DNA of 64,000 nt from Crocodylus rhombifer. Taxonomy: Eukaryota > Chordata > Crocodylia > Crocodylidae. The stretch spans positions 26,668 to 90,667 of the forward strand of contig JAVSML010021684.1 of NCBI GenBank assembly GCA_038503035.1, in the 5' to 3' direction. Under the pieces are notes generated by a model that worked only from the letters and a program-made list of their open reading frames with translations, ran no database searches and was not told where the DNA came from. Positions 1-12,912 of the stretch are shown one piece after another. Both the position numbers and the translations under genes were made by a program. Within the stretch, counting starts at the first letter, position 1. Every line of letters begins with the position of its first letter.

Positions 1-260
1 GCAACCAGTTGTCAAAAAGAGCCCACAAGAACATCCACTGTGGCCTTTTTTTGTGTATTACAGCCCCAAAGCACCAAAAAAACCACCTGCAATATAGCAC
101 AGTCCATTCATAGCATCTGATGATGTAGGCTGTTGCCTATGAAAGCTTACGCCTCTCTGAAACGGTTACATTAAGGGGCCACCCTACTGTGCCTGACTTC
201 AGACTAGCAAGCCTAACTAACTACCTTTCTACTGCTTGATGTTTCTTCCAAGTGTACCAT
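1..260 (+). repeat. Penelope-type terminal repeat fragment with hammerhead-like core
   Basis: CTGATGA (117-123), one extra T, a six-pair stem GTAGGC/GCCTAT with loop TGTT, then GAAA (141-144) and GC-TTAC-GC. The downstream part (TCTCTGAA, GTTAC, TAAGG.CCAC) recurs at 48203-48290, next to the Penelope-like coding remnant at 47438. The family assignment is inferred from that association. The outer limits of this copy are uncertain. Confidence 0.5.
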
Positions 261-360
261 GCACTGAGCTAGAGGAAGGCCAAGAAAGTCTAATGACCAG
301 GGATCCTGGTTTTTCCTGATTAAAAAAAATAGCAAATTCTCTGCTAAAAACCCCCAAATC

Positions 361-720
361 CATTTAAAATTAAAGTCCCCCCCCCAGCCCTGCTGGTGCC
401 CCTCATTACCTGACCACAGTTCCCACAGCCTTGCTAGTGCCCCTTACCACCCCCCCCCGCCTCTGCTTTACCAGTCCTGCTGCAGGGCCACCCAGCTGCC
501 AGGCCTACAGACCAGGGTCCACAGCCCCATGCCCCTGCTCCTCCCTGCTGCAATCTTGGGCGGGGTGGCTCCATGCTGTTGCGTGTACTCCCAGGGGGTA
601 GGGAGGACCCGGGCCCCACAGATCTGTACATGGGGCAGGTGCAGGCTGCAGGCTCAAGCTCTTGCCCTGTTCCCTCCCTCCAGGCCTCCCTAGCCTTAAT
701 GTCTGTCCCTGGCCTTATCA
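361..720. other. C-rich non-coding stretch
   Basis: C-rich sequence (runs of C at 378-387 and 450-459) resembling a decayed GC-rich repeat. Open frames here have no coding character. No gene or clear element borders are seen, and 721-1487 is likewise unremarkable unique sequence. Confidence 0.4.
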
Positions 721-1487
721 GTCTTCCTGGCTGCTGAAGTTAGATCAGATCTTCACAGTGCATTGTACCTTGTTGCTCTCACAGCTGATCAGTTAGTACA
801 AATTAAATCCATATACCAATTTTCCCTTGCCATGAAATATAAAAGGCTATAACCTAAGTCTTGTCACAGTGATATTAACTTGACCTCTTCTCATACAGTT
901 TTTCATCAGTAGATCTCAACATACTTTAAAAAGAAAGCAACGATCATTACCTACCTGTGTGGCCCCACTGTCTCCAGCTGTGGTGGGTTGCACCTGCTGT
1001 GGGAAATGGAAAACCCGGATCTCTGCTAATGACTCTTGCCAGTCTAGCTTGAGGAAAAAAATCATTCCTGGCCCCAAATCTAGGGATTGTTTTGATCCTG
1101 GGAGTGCATGATCCACACTTATTAGCCAGACACCTTGAGAAGTTTCTCAGTCCCATTAGCCAATTTCTGTTTTTTAAAAAAAAGGCCAAAAACCCTCCTC
1201 AGAAGGCAAATAACTTACTGGGGAGGAAGGCTCAGGGGGATATTTCCTGACTCCTATAAGTAACCAGCAAAAACCCTGAAATGTTGGGTTAGTAAACCTG
1301 ACCCACCTAGGAAAGTAAAGTATATAGAATTCAGATTTAATTTCACTCTCCCTTTTGGGTTGATGATTTTTTTTTTTCTTTTGAGATCTCAGCTGTTCTG
1401 TAGAATTATAGTCACTTCCCTTCACTATGCCTCAGTTTCACCATCTGTAAAAGATAGGTAGGAAGCAGTCAGGAAAAATGATTAAGG

Positions 1488-2522
1488 CTAGAGACAGACA
1501 TTTCACATAAACCAGTTTAAGTGATCAGAAACTGATTTAAACCTGTAACAGAACAGACATTTAGTGCACATAAACCTGTTGAAAATGCATTCAACCAGGT
1601 TTATCTTAAACTGGTTTCAGCCAGTCTCAGACTTCACTGATTTGAGTCAAACCAGTTTATGCAATATCTGTCCCAGATCCCTTCCTGGTTTAATTTAAAC
1701 TATAGTCGCCCAGCATCTCAGATGCTTTGCAGCCCTGGGTGGAGCTGTTTGCTGAAGCAGAACAGGTTGGCCCAGCTCTTCTTCCTAGCCAGAGCACTAT
1801 TGCTGCTCTGGCTGGCTGAGGGAGTGCAGCAGCTGCCAGGCTTCCCCCTGCTTTACAACGCCTCCCCACTGGCTGCTCAAGCAGGGATCCCCCCTCCTGC
1901 CCCTCTCTCATGGCAGGAACCCCAGCACAGAGACCCAGCATCTGGCCATGCCTCCACCCCCATGCTAGCTAATGCTGAGAGGTGTGTGTGTGGGCCTCCA
2001 CACTGGAACAAAGGGCAGACAGCTAGTGGCTTGCAAGTGCAAATGCACCCTGCAAATGAGAAGAGCTTGAAACTAATGAGAGAGATGTTTTCTTTTGTAG
2101 GGCTTGATTGTCCGATAAACTTTGTTCTGGCAAACAACCTGCTGACTTCTGGCTGCCATCTGTCAGTCTTCAAGAAGGAATAGAGAAAGGTGTTAGAAAT
2201 GACCTGGTTTGCAGACAGTCTGAAGAAGCAGATGGAGATTGAAAAGCTCAGTATCAACAGATGCAGGGTCTGGCAACACTCCTCCCCCCTTGAGCAGCCA
2301 GTGTGGAAAAGCCTGAGACAGTGCAAGCAGGGTTGGGGTTTACATCCCTCCCTAATCAGAGTGTCCTGCCTGGGCCTGGCCATGCCCCCCTCGGCTCACC
2401 ATTGTGGAAGGGAAGGGAGGGCTGCTCTATCCACCTCCAAATCAGTTCAAGCTTTGCAGGTTAAACTAGCCTACAGAGATTGAATCCATTCAGGCTCAGG
2501 CTTTTTGAATGTCTGTCTCTAG
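1488..2522 (+). mobile_element. Non-autonomous DNA transposon with ~15-bp terminal inverted repeats, copy 1
   Basis: The left end CTAGAGACAGACATT (1488-1502) is matched exactly by its reverse complement at 2508-2522. The first ~250 bp and parts of the interior recur in the same orientation at 62204-63095. The left part is full of AAACCAGTTT/AAACTGGTTT-like short palindromes. No transposase is visible, and I could not define a target duplication, so the superfamily is left open. The 174-residue open frame inside is not conserved in the other copy. Confidence 0.65.
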
Positions 2523-3332
2523 GCTATGTAACACAGAAGGCTGCAATCTGAATAAGTGAGGAGTGCTGTTGGGGTTGGAGGTCAAGATGACTTGCAGTAT
2601 TCTGAGTTTGAGGACAGAAAAGTAAGACAACTTATGCTATGGAGAATAAAATGATATTTGTTTTTCCTTCCAACTTCATTCCTGATTACATACTCCTAGC
2701 AGAAATACTGACATAATGTCATCCTGCTGTATTAATGAACTCGGATACTTTGAGTTGTTAAATTTGGGAAGAAATAGCATGAGACTCCTCAGTCAAACTA
2801 GAAACTGTCATGTCCTACCAGGAAATGGTCAGAGAGATTCTAGAAGGATAAGATTTTCTTTGGTTTTCATGTTATGGATTTGAAAAGTATATTCAGATGA
2901 GGCATGTTATGGAATAAAATGTGGGTTTTGTTTTTTGTTATTCTTGGGGTTTGGGGTTTTGTTTTACTCTCAGATGCATGGGATGTGTGTAAAGACTAAG
3001 AAAGAGGCAGGAGGTGGCCCGGGTGAGGGTGATAAATATTTTTCCAATTAAACAACATTATAAATTGTTCAGATGGACAAAAATTTACTCTAGTCTCCAA
3101 ATATAGACAACAAAAGTTCATTTGAAAACAGAAATCTTTCTTCTCACACGATATTGCAGTAGAGACGATCCATTTGCTGACCATTCAGTTTCATGTCCAG
3201 TGGAGAAATAGTATTGTTTGTAAAGATTTTTAAGGCCAAAAACTTAGGTGACTTGCTTAGTCATATGATGTAACAGATTTTGTTTAAAGTGTTTTAAATA
3301 TTTGTTCTTCCGTGTGTGCTTATCAGTCTTTC
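2523..3332. other. Unique sequence downstream of SMIM18
   Basis: AT-rich sequence that probably includes the SMIM18 3' UTR (minus strand). I saw no canonical minus-strand AATAAA close to the stop codon. No repeat borders were recognised. Confidence 0.35.
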
Positions 3333-3671
<339 letters not shown>

Positions 3672-5120
3672 CTGAAACAAATGGAGAAACAAAGCTGAAG
3701 AGGACATGTTAGGTTCTGAAAATGGTAAATGAATCATGAAAAATCAAGTTTGTAACCGTGGCTATATTCTCAAGTTGGAGAAGTCATTTCAGGCTGAAAG
3801 TAATTTTCCCTACTTTCAGGTGCAGAAGTAATATTTTTTGAACTGCAGGGCTGTGTAAATACATACTCTTTGAAATGAAGCTGCATGAATATAGTTATTT
3901 ATTTTGCTTTCACTCAAACATTTATTGGAACAAAATGCATAGCTAGTTGATTTATTTTTTAAATTGTATTAGAAGGCTGATATATTGTGGTGTTTATCAT
4001 TGTATGCTCTTGTTGCATTAAACAACAGATTTATAAAGATTATTCTCATCAGATCACAAAAGGCTTTTCAGAAACTTACTGTTTTTTATTTTTTGATATT
4101 TAGTTATTGAATACTTTGTAATGCTGCTTTGTTCATCTAACCTTTTCTTGGAAATAATGGATCTGTGAGCTATTGCCAGGTGTGAGCAGCTGAACAATGT
4201 GAGCGATTAGCATTTGCCATTCTTGTAATATGCCCTGGATTTACAAGGTCTTTTTTGCCAACCCTGGGAGAAAATGCATTGCTTATATGTATTTAGAAGT
4301 TATATTTGCCTTCCTAAAGCAGAGCTGAACTTTCATTTGTTTTTCTGAATTATGATGTAATGTTCTCATCTCATGTATTAAAAAACACTTTATTAACAGA
4401 AACTTCTTTGCATACAAAACAGTTAAAGCACAAATGCCAGTTCTTCTTACGTGTTAACAGCACCCCCACTGTTATCAAAAGAAGCTGCAAGGCAGTGATC
4501 ACTTCATTCAGATACCAAAATGCTTGATCTGCATTTAGATTAATCTAAGCCCAGCTTTGGTGTTGAGCGCTTTGAAAATCTGGCACAAAATTCATTATTT
4601 TTGAGAAAAGAATAACAACTTCTAATATATAGGTTAGAACAGTGATCAGCAATGTTTCCCAGCAGCAGGCTGTAATGGCCCAGTTCAGGTAGCTCAGGTT
4701 TGAGATGTCATAGTCATAGAGAAGGTTATCTGTCACAGAGGTTTTTATAATATCATAGTCATAGAGAAGTAAGGCTAAAAGTGTTGGTGTTAGGGTCTGG
4801 CTGCTGCCCAGTTACAACATAGTCCAGGAGAGCTCCCACCCACTTGGCTGTGATATGGCACAGTACAGCATAGCGTAGCACAGGTGAAGCCCCCTTACTG
4901 CCAAACACTGCTGAAGCCCTAGCTCCATGGACCAGATTCAGCCTGTGTGTTGTAGGTTTCTGACCTCTGGCCTACAACACTGGTATACCACCAGAGCTAT
5001 ATCATACATCAGTAATGCCAACTCTCTCAAAATGATCATGAGAGCTACAATTTCTAAGTAAAATTAAGTCTGACTCATGATCTCACAGTAGAACTCTCAG
5101 ATTTCTAGATTTTTTTTTTC
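3672..5120. other. Intronic unique sequence with a short direct repeat
   Basis: AT-rich intron of GTF2E2 upstream of SMIM18. The only structure noticed is a 17-bp direct repeat TCATAGTCATAGAGAAG at 4708-4724 and 4753-4769. Confidence 0.4.
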
Positions 5121-5124
5121 TTCT

Positions 5125-5705
5125 GGTGCATGTAGAACAGCACCCAGCAGGTAAGTCTGTGGAGGGGAAGGGGTGGGGGGGCAGATGGAGGCCCCCATGG
5201 TGAGGGAAGGTGTGGGATGGGCTGGGGTGATTGGGGACCCGGGGCCAGGGCCAGTCATGTGACAGCTGCGGGTGGCTTGTCCAGAGGCACAAGTTTGGGG
5301 GGAGTGGGTGTATGGCTCCCCTGCACTACACATACCCCCATCAGAGAAAAGGGGGACATGGCCCCCAGGTTTGTGCATGGGGCAGGGGTGGGCTGCCTGC
5401 TGTGGGCTGGGGCTCTGCACCCTGCTGCCTTTGCCCTGGGAGCTGCATGATGCCATGCTGAGACCACCTGTGCCCCACGCAGACATCTGGCGACACATAC
5501 CCCCCCATGCCTCTCCTTCAAGTGTGAACAGTGGCAGGGAGGTGCACCCCTCCTCTCCACCTCTGGACAAGCTGCCTGTGGCACTGTCGCACAACCTGTC
5601 CCTGCCCCTTCCCCACTCCTTCCCTCACCGTGGGGGCCTCGGTCTGCCTTTCCCCTTGCCTCTTCCTTTCCCCACTTGCTGGGCGCTCTCTTGTGTGTCT
5701 GTCTG
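5125..5705 (+). repeat. GC-rich repeat with inverted arms (same family as 20270-20795 and 32860-33785)
   Basis: The left arm (GGTAAGTCTGTGGAGGGGAAGG, CAGATGGAGGCCCCCATGGTGAGGGA) is inverted at 5610-5690 (TCCCTCACCGTGGGGGCCTC...CTTGCTGGGCG). The same arm sequence occurs reversed at 20630-20690 and in both orientations at 32950-33760. Long open frames here (up to 180 residues) come from GC richness and do not agree between copies. Confidence 0.55.
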
Positions 5706-5720
5706 GAAAGTGCTAAATGC

Positions 5721-8700
5721 ACAGCAGTCCAGCAGATGTCATTCCAGTCGTAACAACAGGTGTGAATTTAACTTATTTTTTTTTACTAAAGCATTATCAG
5801 TTGTAGTAATATAGTTTTTGTATGAATCTCTGACCTATTAGAAGTTAAATAAATGATGAATGGGATTTATAAACCAATAGTCAGTACATTTGTATTGGTT
5901 TATACTGCAAAAACAGCATCTCATGATTTACATACTAAATGTATTGTTTTTTGGTTTGTTTTTTTTAAGAGTCTGTTTCTTGATTTTTGACATGGTGGGT
6001 CTGGCAATACTGCAATATCCTGATTTATTTTCAGCCTTTTTCATACAATTTTATTGGGGACAATGCCTTTTTAGTTTGATATTCACATTTGTTCCTAGCA
6101 TATTAACAGCGGGGTTATACAATGGTGTATCTTACATTGGGAATCAGGATTGGAGAGATGTGCAGGTCTTCTGAGATTGTAAGAAGCTATTATAGCTCCT
6201 TGCCATTTGCTAATGGGAGAGCAAGCAACAGTTTGTTTGAATTTAGCAAAAGACTATCCTGGGATAGAAGTGGACAGGTCATGCTTAAGTTGGCATAACT
6301 GATGCCAGTAGAGTATTACCCAAGGATTTTTAAGAGGGAGTTCTCCACTGGGCTGGGAAAAGTTACCCCAGTGACAGAGGTTTATAGCATCTGTCTGCTG
6401 CTTTTTACCTTGGCATAATGTTCATCCAAAGATTTTTTTTTCTGCCCTCACACTAATACAATTTTACATGAAAAACAGGCAGAGATTTTAGGGCAACACA
6501 TTGGAAACTAGTCATTTTTAAAGCAATTATACTTTTTAATCCACACTTATCCCTGAATGTGTTTGCTATATTTTATGGTTTAACAATCACTGTTGTTCTG
6601 TTTTCTTCTATTTTTAAGGAAAGGATTTTAAGAAGTATTTAGCATGGATTTTATTTTGTTCCCGTTTATTTAGAGGCAGATTTAAATACCCAGACTTTTG
6701 GTACTGAGCCTAAAGCAACTTTGTATTGTAGAACTAGCTGCAGAGTTTAAATGAAAATAGAAAAGGTGACCCTGCATCTTGCTTCCCTAGTAGGGGGTGG
6801 GAGGATTTACCAGTTTTAAGACTTGTAATAGTAGAATGGGAGATGCCTCAGTTTGAGAGAGATTTGTGAGATGGGGCTGAGAGGGAGAAAGACAAGAGCA
6901 GTTTTCTTCTGCTGTGTCATCCTTCTTCTTAAAATGTGAATGATAAATGTGTTTTTGTTTAGGTTTCTCAGTGCAGCAAGATTGAGGCTTCAGTAAATAT
7001 CTTTAAAGTTGAATTTAAATAGTTTTCCAAATACCTTTCAGCTATTTATAAGCTTCAGTCAAAAATGAGCATAGCCTTGCAATGAACAAATACCTTTATA
7101 AGTGGCGCAAAATGTTCTGGTAGGTGGACTGTAAAATGAAACAAAAAGCCCTGAATCCTGAATTAAGCGTCATCTTAATGCAAGAATCAGTAATGTTGAT
7201 GACCACAAGAATGAGTGTCATGCATTTTCTCTTGCTCTCGCTTTTCTGAAAGGCTTCAATAGCAAGGTCTGATACCTTCCAAATTCTTCCACTTCCTTGT
7301 TTGGGAAAGTCACGTTTGAATTTGGGCACTTCACCTTGCAACAAAATGTGCACCAGTTTGTGTTGTGCTTGGCCATTCAGTGGGCCCTCTGCAAGACAGA
7401 AGACAGACAGATGGTCCTACATGTGTAATCCCATGAGGGGCATGGAGGAAAGGGATTTCCATCTCTGGCAACATAGTGTTTTTTGTCACTGTGGGTGTTT
7501 GTTGCTCAGGCTCTGGAGTGCCACATCCCTTTGTACTTTCGCCATTTGATTCTGTATCATTTTTTTTATCATTATGTTTGTATAATAAAGATTTTAAAAG
7601 TCAAAATTGAAAAAGAGGAAGAAAAAAAAAGTTTCTAACATTTTTCCCCCAACTGTGAATTTCCTATCTCCAGAATATATTAAAATGTTAACCTTAATAT
7701 AATAATATTGTAGATTATTATTATTTTTATGGAGTAAGAGTGACTCCATGTTAAGATCACTGTAGTCTTTCTGTTTAAAGCATGTGTTCCAAAATTAATT
7801 TGGATGGAGAATTAGTTGCCAGGATTTTTTAAAGTGTCTTGTAGTACTACCTTTCTCATTACAAGAAGTAGCCTAGAATTTTAACTTAGTTTCCAGGTTT
7901 TTCAGCATATGAACTTGTATAGTTGAATTTTTATCATATATTCTTGCATATAACACATTGTAACATATATATGTACCTTGTTTTTTCAAAGGTAGAATGA
8001 AGGAGGAAAAGGGTTTTCCAGGGTTATAGCTACACAGACCAAGGACAGAGTCTTATCTTCTGCTACAATAGTCTCGTTTCCTCCTTAGGCAGTTAAACAG
8101 TAGCAGTTAACAGACAGCAAAATAGCCCTACAAGGGTTAGTTTTATTAGTGGAACATCAAGACCATTACAAGGGAGAGATGGTCTTAACACCTGTGGAGT
8201 GGAGAACAATGAGCCAATAAATCAATTGATTCCCTTAGCTGCCTTAATCTTAGTGCCACAGCTGCTGCGCTGTGGAGTAGGAATGAAAACAGAGTGCTTT
8301 TACCCCAGACAATATCAGCCTCCTTGTTTAATACACCCCGCAATTGAGGGGAGAGGGGAGGCTGATTTTGGAGGAAAAGATGCATGTTTGGTGTGAAAAA
8401 ATACAGCATATTGTTAAAGCAGGACAAGGAGACTAGGTAGTATTATCTATCATGTAACTGGAACTGGATGTTAACAACATGTTTGGGGTGTGGATAACAG
8501 AATAATGCAGAAAATAGATAAAATAATTTTAAATGAGATTGGTACAATTTGGTTGTAAGCATTCTTTCCTAAAATGTAGTGTATTGGAGCAGAAGAAACC
8601 AGAATAGCCTGTTGTGGGGGACCATATCACAAGGTAGAAAAGTTTTTGAATGGGGTATGTGTGAGGAGCTGTTGTTTTAAGATCTAGGGCTTTCAAGGAA

Positions 8701-9085
8701 TAGCATGTAATATGTCATTTGGCAGATAATTAAAATAAATTTGATTAAATTTTAATCTCTTAAGTTCTAAGGCAGTCTCCTTGGAGGCATTCTTTGCAGG
8801 GGAATTTGATTTTGGTTTTTTACCATTAGGTCTGCACTAGATACTGATAGCTAGAGATTCATTTACATTATATGTCAGCACTTCAGAAATACTGCCTAGT
8901 GTTTCTTAAATCGTGGTCAGGAAAATTAAATTCCTTTACATCAGAGAATTTCAGAAAAAAAAATTTTTTCCTTATTAAAAGAATAAGTATTTCAGGGTTA
9001 ATGTTGCAGTTACTCTGAAGGAAACTGATTTTGATAATATTCTAGAGGTGATGGCTACCTATTAATGATAGGATAAAGATAGCTA
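5721..9085. other. Intronic unique sequence
   Basis: AT-rich intron with no gene, RNA gene or clear transposon border. 7096-7353 (minus) is open but matches nothing I know. An AATAAAG followed by an A-rich stretch (7585-7630) resembles the tail of an old retroposed insert, but no parent is recognisable. Confidence 0.4.
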
Positions 9086-9089
9086 AATA

Positions 9090-9245
9090 CTGAAATAGAT
9101 TCCCCAGGGAGATTGATATAACCTCAATCACTGTAGGTTTTTAGGGCAGATAATTGTCGGGGTGGGTTAGGTATACTTGATCTTTTGGGTAGGGATGTAA
9201 CCTGGGTGACCTCTGTGGTCCCTTCTAAGTATAATTCCTCTGATT
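9090..9245 (+). mobile_element. CR1 LINE 3'-end fragment
   Basis: It keeps the typical CR1 tail order: the coding end (CAATCACTGTAGGTTTTTAG), then GGGTGACCTCTGTGGTCCCTTCTAAG just before the terminus. Degraded, sense to the plus strand. Confidence 0.6.
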
Positions 9246-9310
9246 TCTGCAATCCCCTAAACTTGACTAAAGCAAGACAGGTTTTTAGTCTGCTGCCAAC
9301 ACCATTACAT

Positions 9311-9348
9311 GAATTTTAGTTATGTAAAAAAATACATAACTAAAATTC
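9311..9348. repeat. Perfect 16-bp inverted repeat (hairpin)
   Basis: GAATTTTAGTTATGTA (9311-9326), six A, then the exact reverse complement (9333-9348). It can form a stable AT-rich hairpin. No flanking element was recognised. Confidence 0.8.
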
Positions 9349-11425
9349 TTTGTTGATCCATCAGTATCAACTGCAGCACTGCTTGATTTTGAAGAATCAC
9401 CCTCTCTTAACATTATCAAGTAATGTCTGGGTTGCCACCATCTTATTTTAAATTGTAAGAGTAGTAGGTGTAATTTAAATTTACCCTGTGAGCCAACCTG
9501 CTCTATGTGTAATGCAGCCTATTGTGCAAGTACAGAATCAAATAGCAGTTTAATATTTAATTAAATGAGTTCTATAATTCTCTAATAGGTTTCAAATTAA
9601 ACTATCTTTTTTGAATCCTGCAGTAATGTCGGTGTATTTGAAATCCCAAAAGAGCAAAGGCAAATGACTGGCAAAAAATGTTGTGTTAAGTAGTATTGAA
9701 GAAAAACCTCAGATAGAAACGCACTGGACAAACTGCTTTGGGTAAAGAGAGCTAGAAACCTCTGGTGGATTCTGACTTGGGTGTATCCTGTTGATAGATT
9801 AATGCTCTGAAGCTTACAACAGTAGTATGGTAAATGATAAGGCTGATTTATTGTTACTGAAATAAATCAATAATTAGAATACAATGTTAGCATGATCAGC
9901 ATGCCTATAGTTTCTTTCTTATGGAATTAAGTGGGGATCTGTTTCCCACCCACCAAAAAAAATACCTTCTAATATTTTTTTATCAGTGTCAGATTAGATG
10001 TTAATAAATGAAAACCTTTTTATTATCTGCTTAAAAGCAGGCAGAATCGATTACATGGAACATGATGCTGCAAGAAATGAGCTACCTAGCTAGTAAGCAT
10101 CAAATCCATTTTGTTTACTGAATATTGCCTGGGTTTATTGCATTTTCTATAAGATGGAGTAGTCATCAATTTTCCATTAATACACAGATGGTAAACATGC
10201 TAGACAAGCCCCTCTTACATTTAGCATTGTAAAATCCAGTTTAACAGTAAGAAAATATTATGCTGACTTGTATAAGAGAAAGCTTTTATGTGGTCTTTTA
10301 GCTTAAAGGTACATTTTCTCTCAGTAATCAAGATAAACATAAAGACAATTTTAAAAAAATGGTACAGACCTACCTCTTGTCTGAAAGGATGCAGAAAGAG
10401 CGCTGGTCTGATCTATTTTTAATGCAGCCTGTGGCACAGCTAAGATGGAGCTTTACTACTATTGGTCAGAGGATGATGTTGCCGACAACTTCCTTTATGC
10501 TAATTTGCATCAAGCCCCCAGCCCCTGGAGTAAATCATTCATAAATTTGAGTGTATTTTATAAGATAAACCAAATCTTTTCACCCTTTTTCCTATTCTTT
10601 TGTCTTGTCAGCTCATAACTGAAATTCATTAACAGCACATGGATGGTTCTGACATGCTTTGATTTGAGCTGGAAAGCAGTTGATCAAAATAGGATATTTG
10701 AAATGAAAAATATCTGCAGATTCCTCTTCTGACCGATATTGGATTTAACTACACTAAAACATAAGGTGTACCAGTGGCATAAATTAAACAATTTGATAGG
10801 GAATAAAATCACTGAATTTAATTTCTTTGCCAGAAGAATTACATGACTTGTTCTGTCAACCATAAGTCAGCTCTCTAAATTTGTTTTTACTGTCTTTTTA
10901 GGTTTGTAAATGTATCAGATATTTTCTTTGGTAACTGTTTTTGTAGAATTTTTTTTTTTTTTCCCTTAGTGATCTAAAACAAGGGCTCCTAAAGGGAAAG
11001 AAATCAAGTAGGAACTTCATTTAACAGTTTCTGGTTTGTTTCTTTCTACATTTTCCAGTTAACTGAAGCTGTTTATAGAAGAAATATGTTCCATTATACC
11101 TGAAGCTGTATTAATTTTAAACTTCCTACACTTCATGAGTTTTCTTAAAAGAACATATAAAATAACTTGTTAGTCATTTTGTCTGTGACATTTTCTACTA
11201 TTTCAACTTTCTTTTTAATTTCCATCTCCTTTTGCTTAAACTGTAATAAAATCACAGTCTTGTTATGATATGACAATATGTTGCTCAGTGTTTAGCACAG
11301 CTTAATGTCTAGGTCATTAGGCTGTCACTTAGGGTGTTGTGCAGGGTCTTGGATCTTGAAAGCAATAATAATCAAGGGTATGATAGTAAACAAAGTGAGA
11401 CAAAACACAACATGGGGTTATCCAA
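9349..11425. other. Intronic unique sequence, low repeat content
   Basis: About 2 kb of AT-rich sequence without recognisable repeats except a T-run near 10950. It includes the octamer-like site described separately (10497-10510). It could contain conserved non-coding elements but I cannot test that here. Confidence 0.4.
10497..10510. promoter_or_regulatory. Paired POU/octamer-like site
   Basis: ATGCTAATTTGCAT contains the octamer ATTTGCAT and an overlapping inverted near-copy ATGCTAAT, with an ATTGG (inverted CCAAT) about 35 bp upstream at 10461. Function is inferred from motif only. Confidence 0.25.
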
Positions 11426-11429
11426 GAAA

Positions 11430-11820
11430 GATTGTGTCAGATCAGTTTAATATCCTTCTATGACAGGATAATGACTCCTTAGACAAAGGCAATGCAGTTG
11501 ACCTAATCTATCTAGTTTTAAGAGGCATTTTTTACATTGTGCTTTATGGGACATTATTAGCTGGAGAGGATAGGAGTCGTATTATAATTTTGAGGTATAA
11601 TTTTTTAAACTACAGTGGGTTATCAGATTGGACAGCATTTTCTACTGCTCAGGGATTGGACTTGGGACCCAGCCTCTTTTAAATGTTCATAAACTCTTGG
11701 TGTAGGAACTGTGTGTATCTTTTGATATTTACAGATAGTGCTAATCTATGGAATACTGTCAATGAAGTACAGGACTAGTCCATTTTACAAGATGGTTTAG
11801 ATTAATTTCTAGAGTGAAAC
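11430..11820 (+). mobile_element. Degraded CR1-type LINE, reverse transcriptase region
   Basis: The plus-strand translation shows broken but ordered RT traces: a D-L-I-Y-L motif followed by FY-I-V-x-x-G-T-L-L (11510-11570), then QGLDLGPSLF (11650-11680), matching the (P)QGSVLGPLLF block. It has several stops and frameshifts, so it is a dead copy. Confidence 0.5.
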
Positions 11821-12812
11821 ATTGGGAGTACCCTGAAGGTTAATACTATGAATGTCAGGAACTTTTGTTCCAAGATCAAGGCTCATAGACTTGGGGCAAT
11901 GGAGGAAGTAGAAGACCCAAGTGTACTTTGGTTGATCACAGAATGGCCATGGGCATGGGTGGATATATGCTTTTGAAAAGGGGGGTCCAGATAGTGTAGC
12001 ATATCATTGCGTATTAATACAATGCACATTTTTCTCCAGTTAAAGAGAAATTAGAAACTTTACTAATATGGTAGCACTATATTATTTAGTTTAAGATCAA
12101 AGCAAAAACAAACAACTATTGGAATGTGCACTGATTTGCTAGATTATATCGTAATTTAAAAACTGCAAGAATAGGCAATAGAGAGTCAAAATAGGTGATA
12201 ATGTGTCATTAGTCCTGTAGTAGTTATAGTGTAATGTACATCCCTTATTTAGATTCATAAAACAAAATCTAGTTTTTTTGAATGTCTTGACAGAAACCTC
12301 CAATACTTCATTGTTAGTCGTTTCTACACCTGAGTTAATATTACCACACCTGAATTAAGGTTTTTAGTTAAAGCTAAAAACAGTCTGTAGGGCTGTGAAA
12401 TAGACGAGAGACATACTAGGAATAGATAACAGACAGCAAAATTGCAGAAAAAAGGATAGTTTGAATTGTGGAATGTGAAGGTGATTAAAAAGGATAGGGG
12501 GACATTAATATCTGGGAGATGATGATAAACCATGAAGTCAGTTGACTCTCTCAGGTCTGCATGAACATAATTGTTGGTGCCCCTCCTGTGCAGTTGGTTT
12601 GGGTGGAATAGGAATCAAAGAGGGGTTCAACTGCATCAGTGCACCCACCCTTGGATCTGCCCCACCCTTGGATCTGCCCCTGGTCTTTAGCTGCCACAGT
12701 GATACAGCTGTGAAAAAGTTAATACAATTCAGGGTATAATGAGTGGGTTTTACTCCGTAGAAACAAGGAAGTATTTGTACCACTGTACAAGGCATCGATT
12801 ATGTATAGATAG

Positions 12813-12815
<3 letters not shown>

Positions 12816-12851
<36 letters not shown>
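12816..12851. repeat. (TG)n microsatellite
   Basis: About 18 uninterrupted TG units, continuing as imperfect TG/TA-rich sequence to about 12912. Confidence 0.95.
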
Positions 12852-12853
<2 letters not shown>

Positions 12854-12912
12854 TGTCTGTGTTTCTATATATATGTATGTCTTCGTATATATGTGTGTGT
12901 ATGTGTATATAT

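Noticed and set aside
1659..2183. 174-residue open frame on the plus strand
   Set aside because: It lies inside a transposon, has no known domain, and the second copy at 62204 does not keep the frame.
5272..5814. 180-residue open frame
   Set aside because: It is in a GC-rich repeat with inverted arms; overlapping frames on both strands are equally long and Pro/Cys/His-biased.
7096..7353. 85-residue minus-strand frame with a plausible-looking basic start
   Set aside because: No recognisable family, no splice or context support, and the second half is of intron-like composition.
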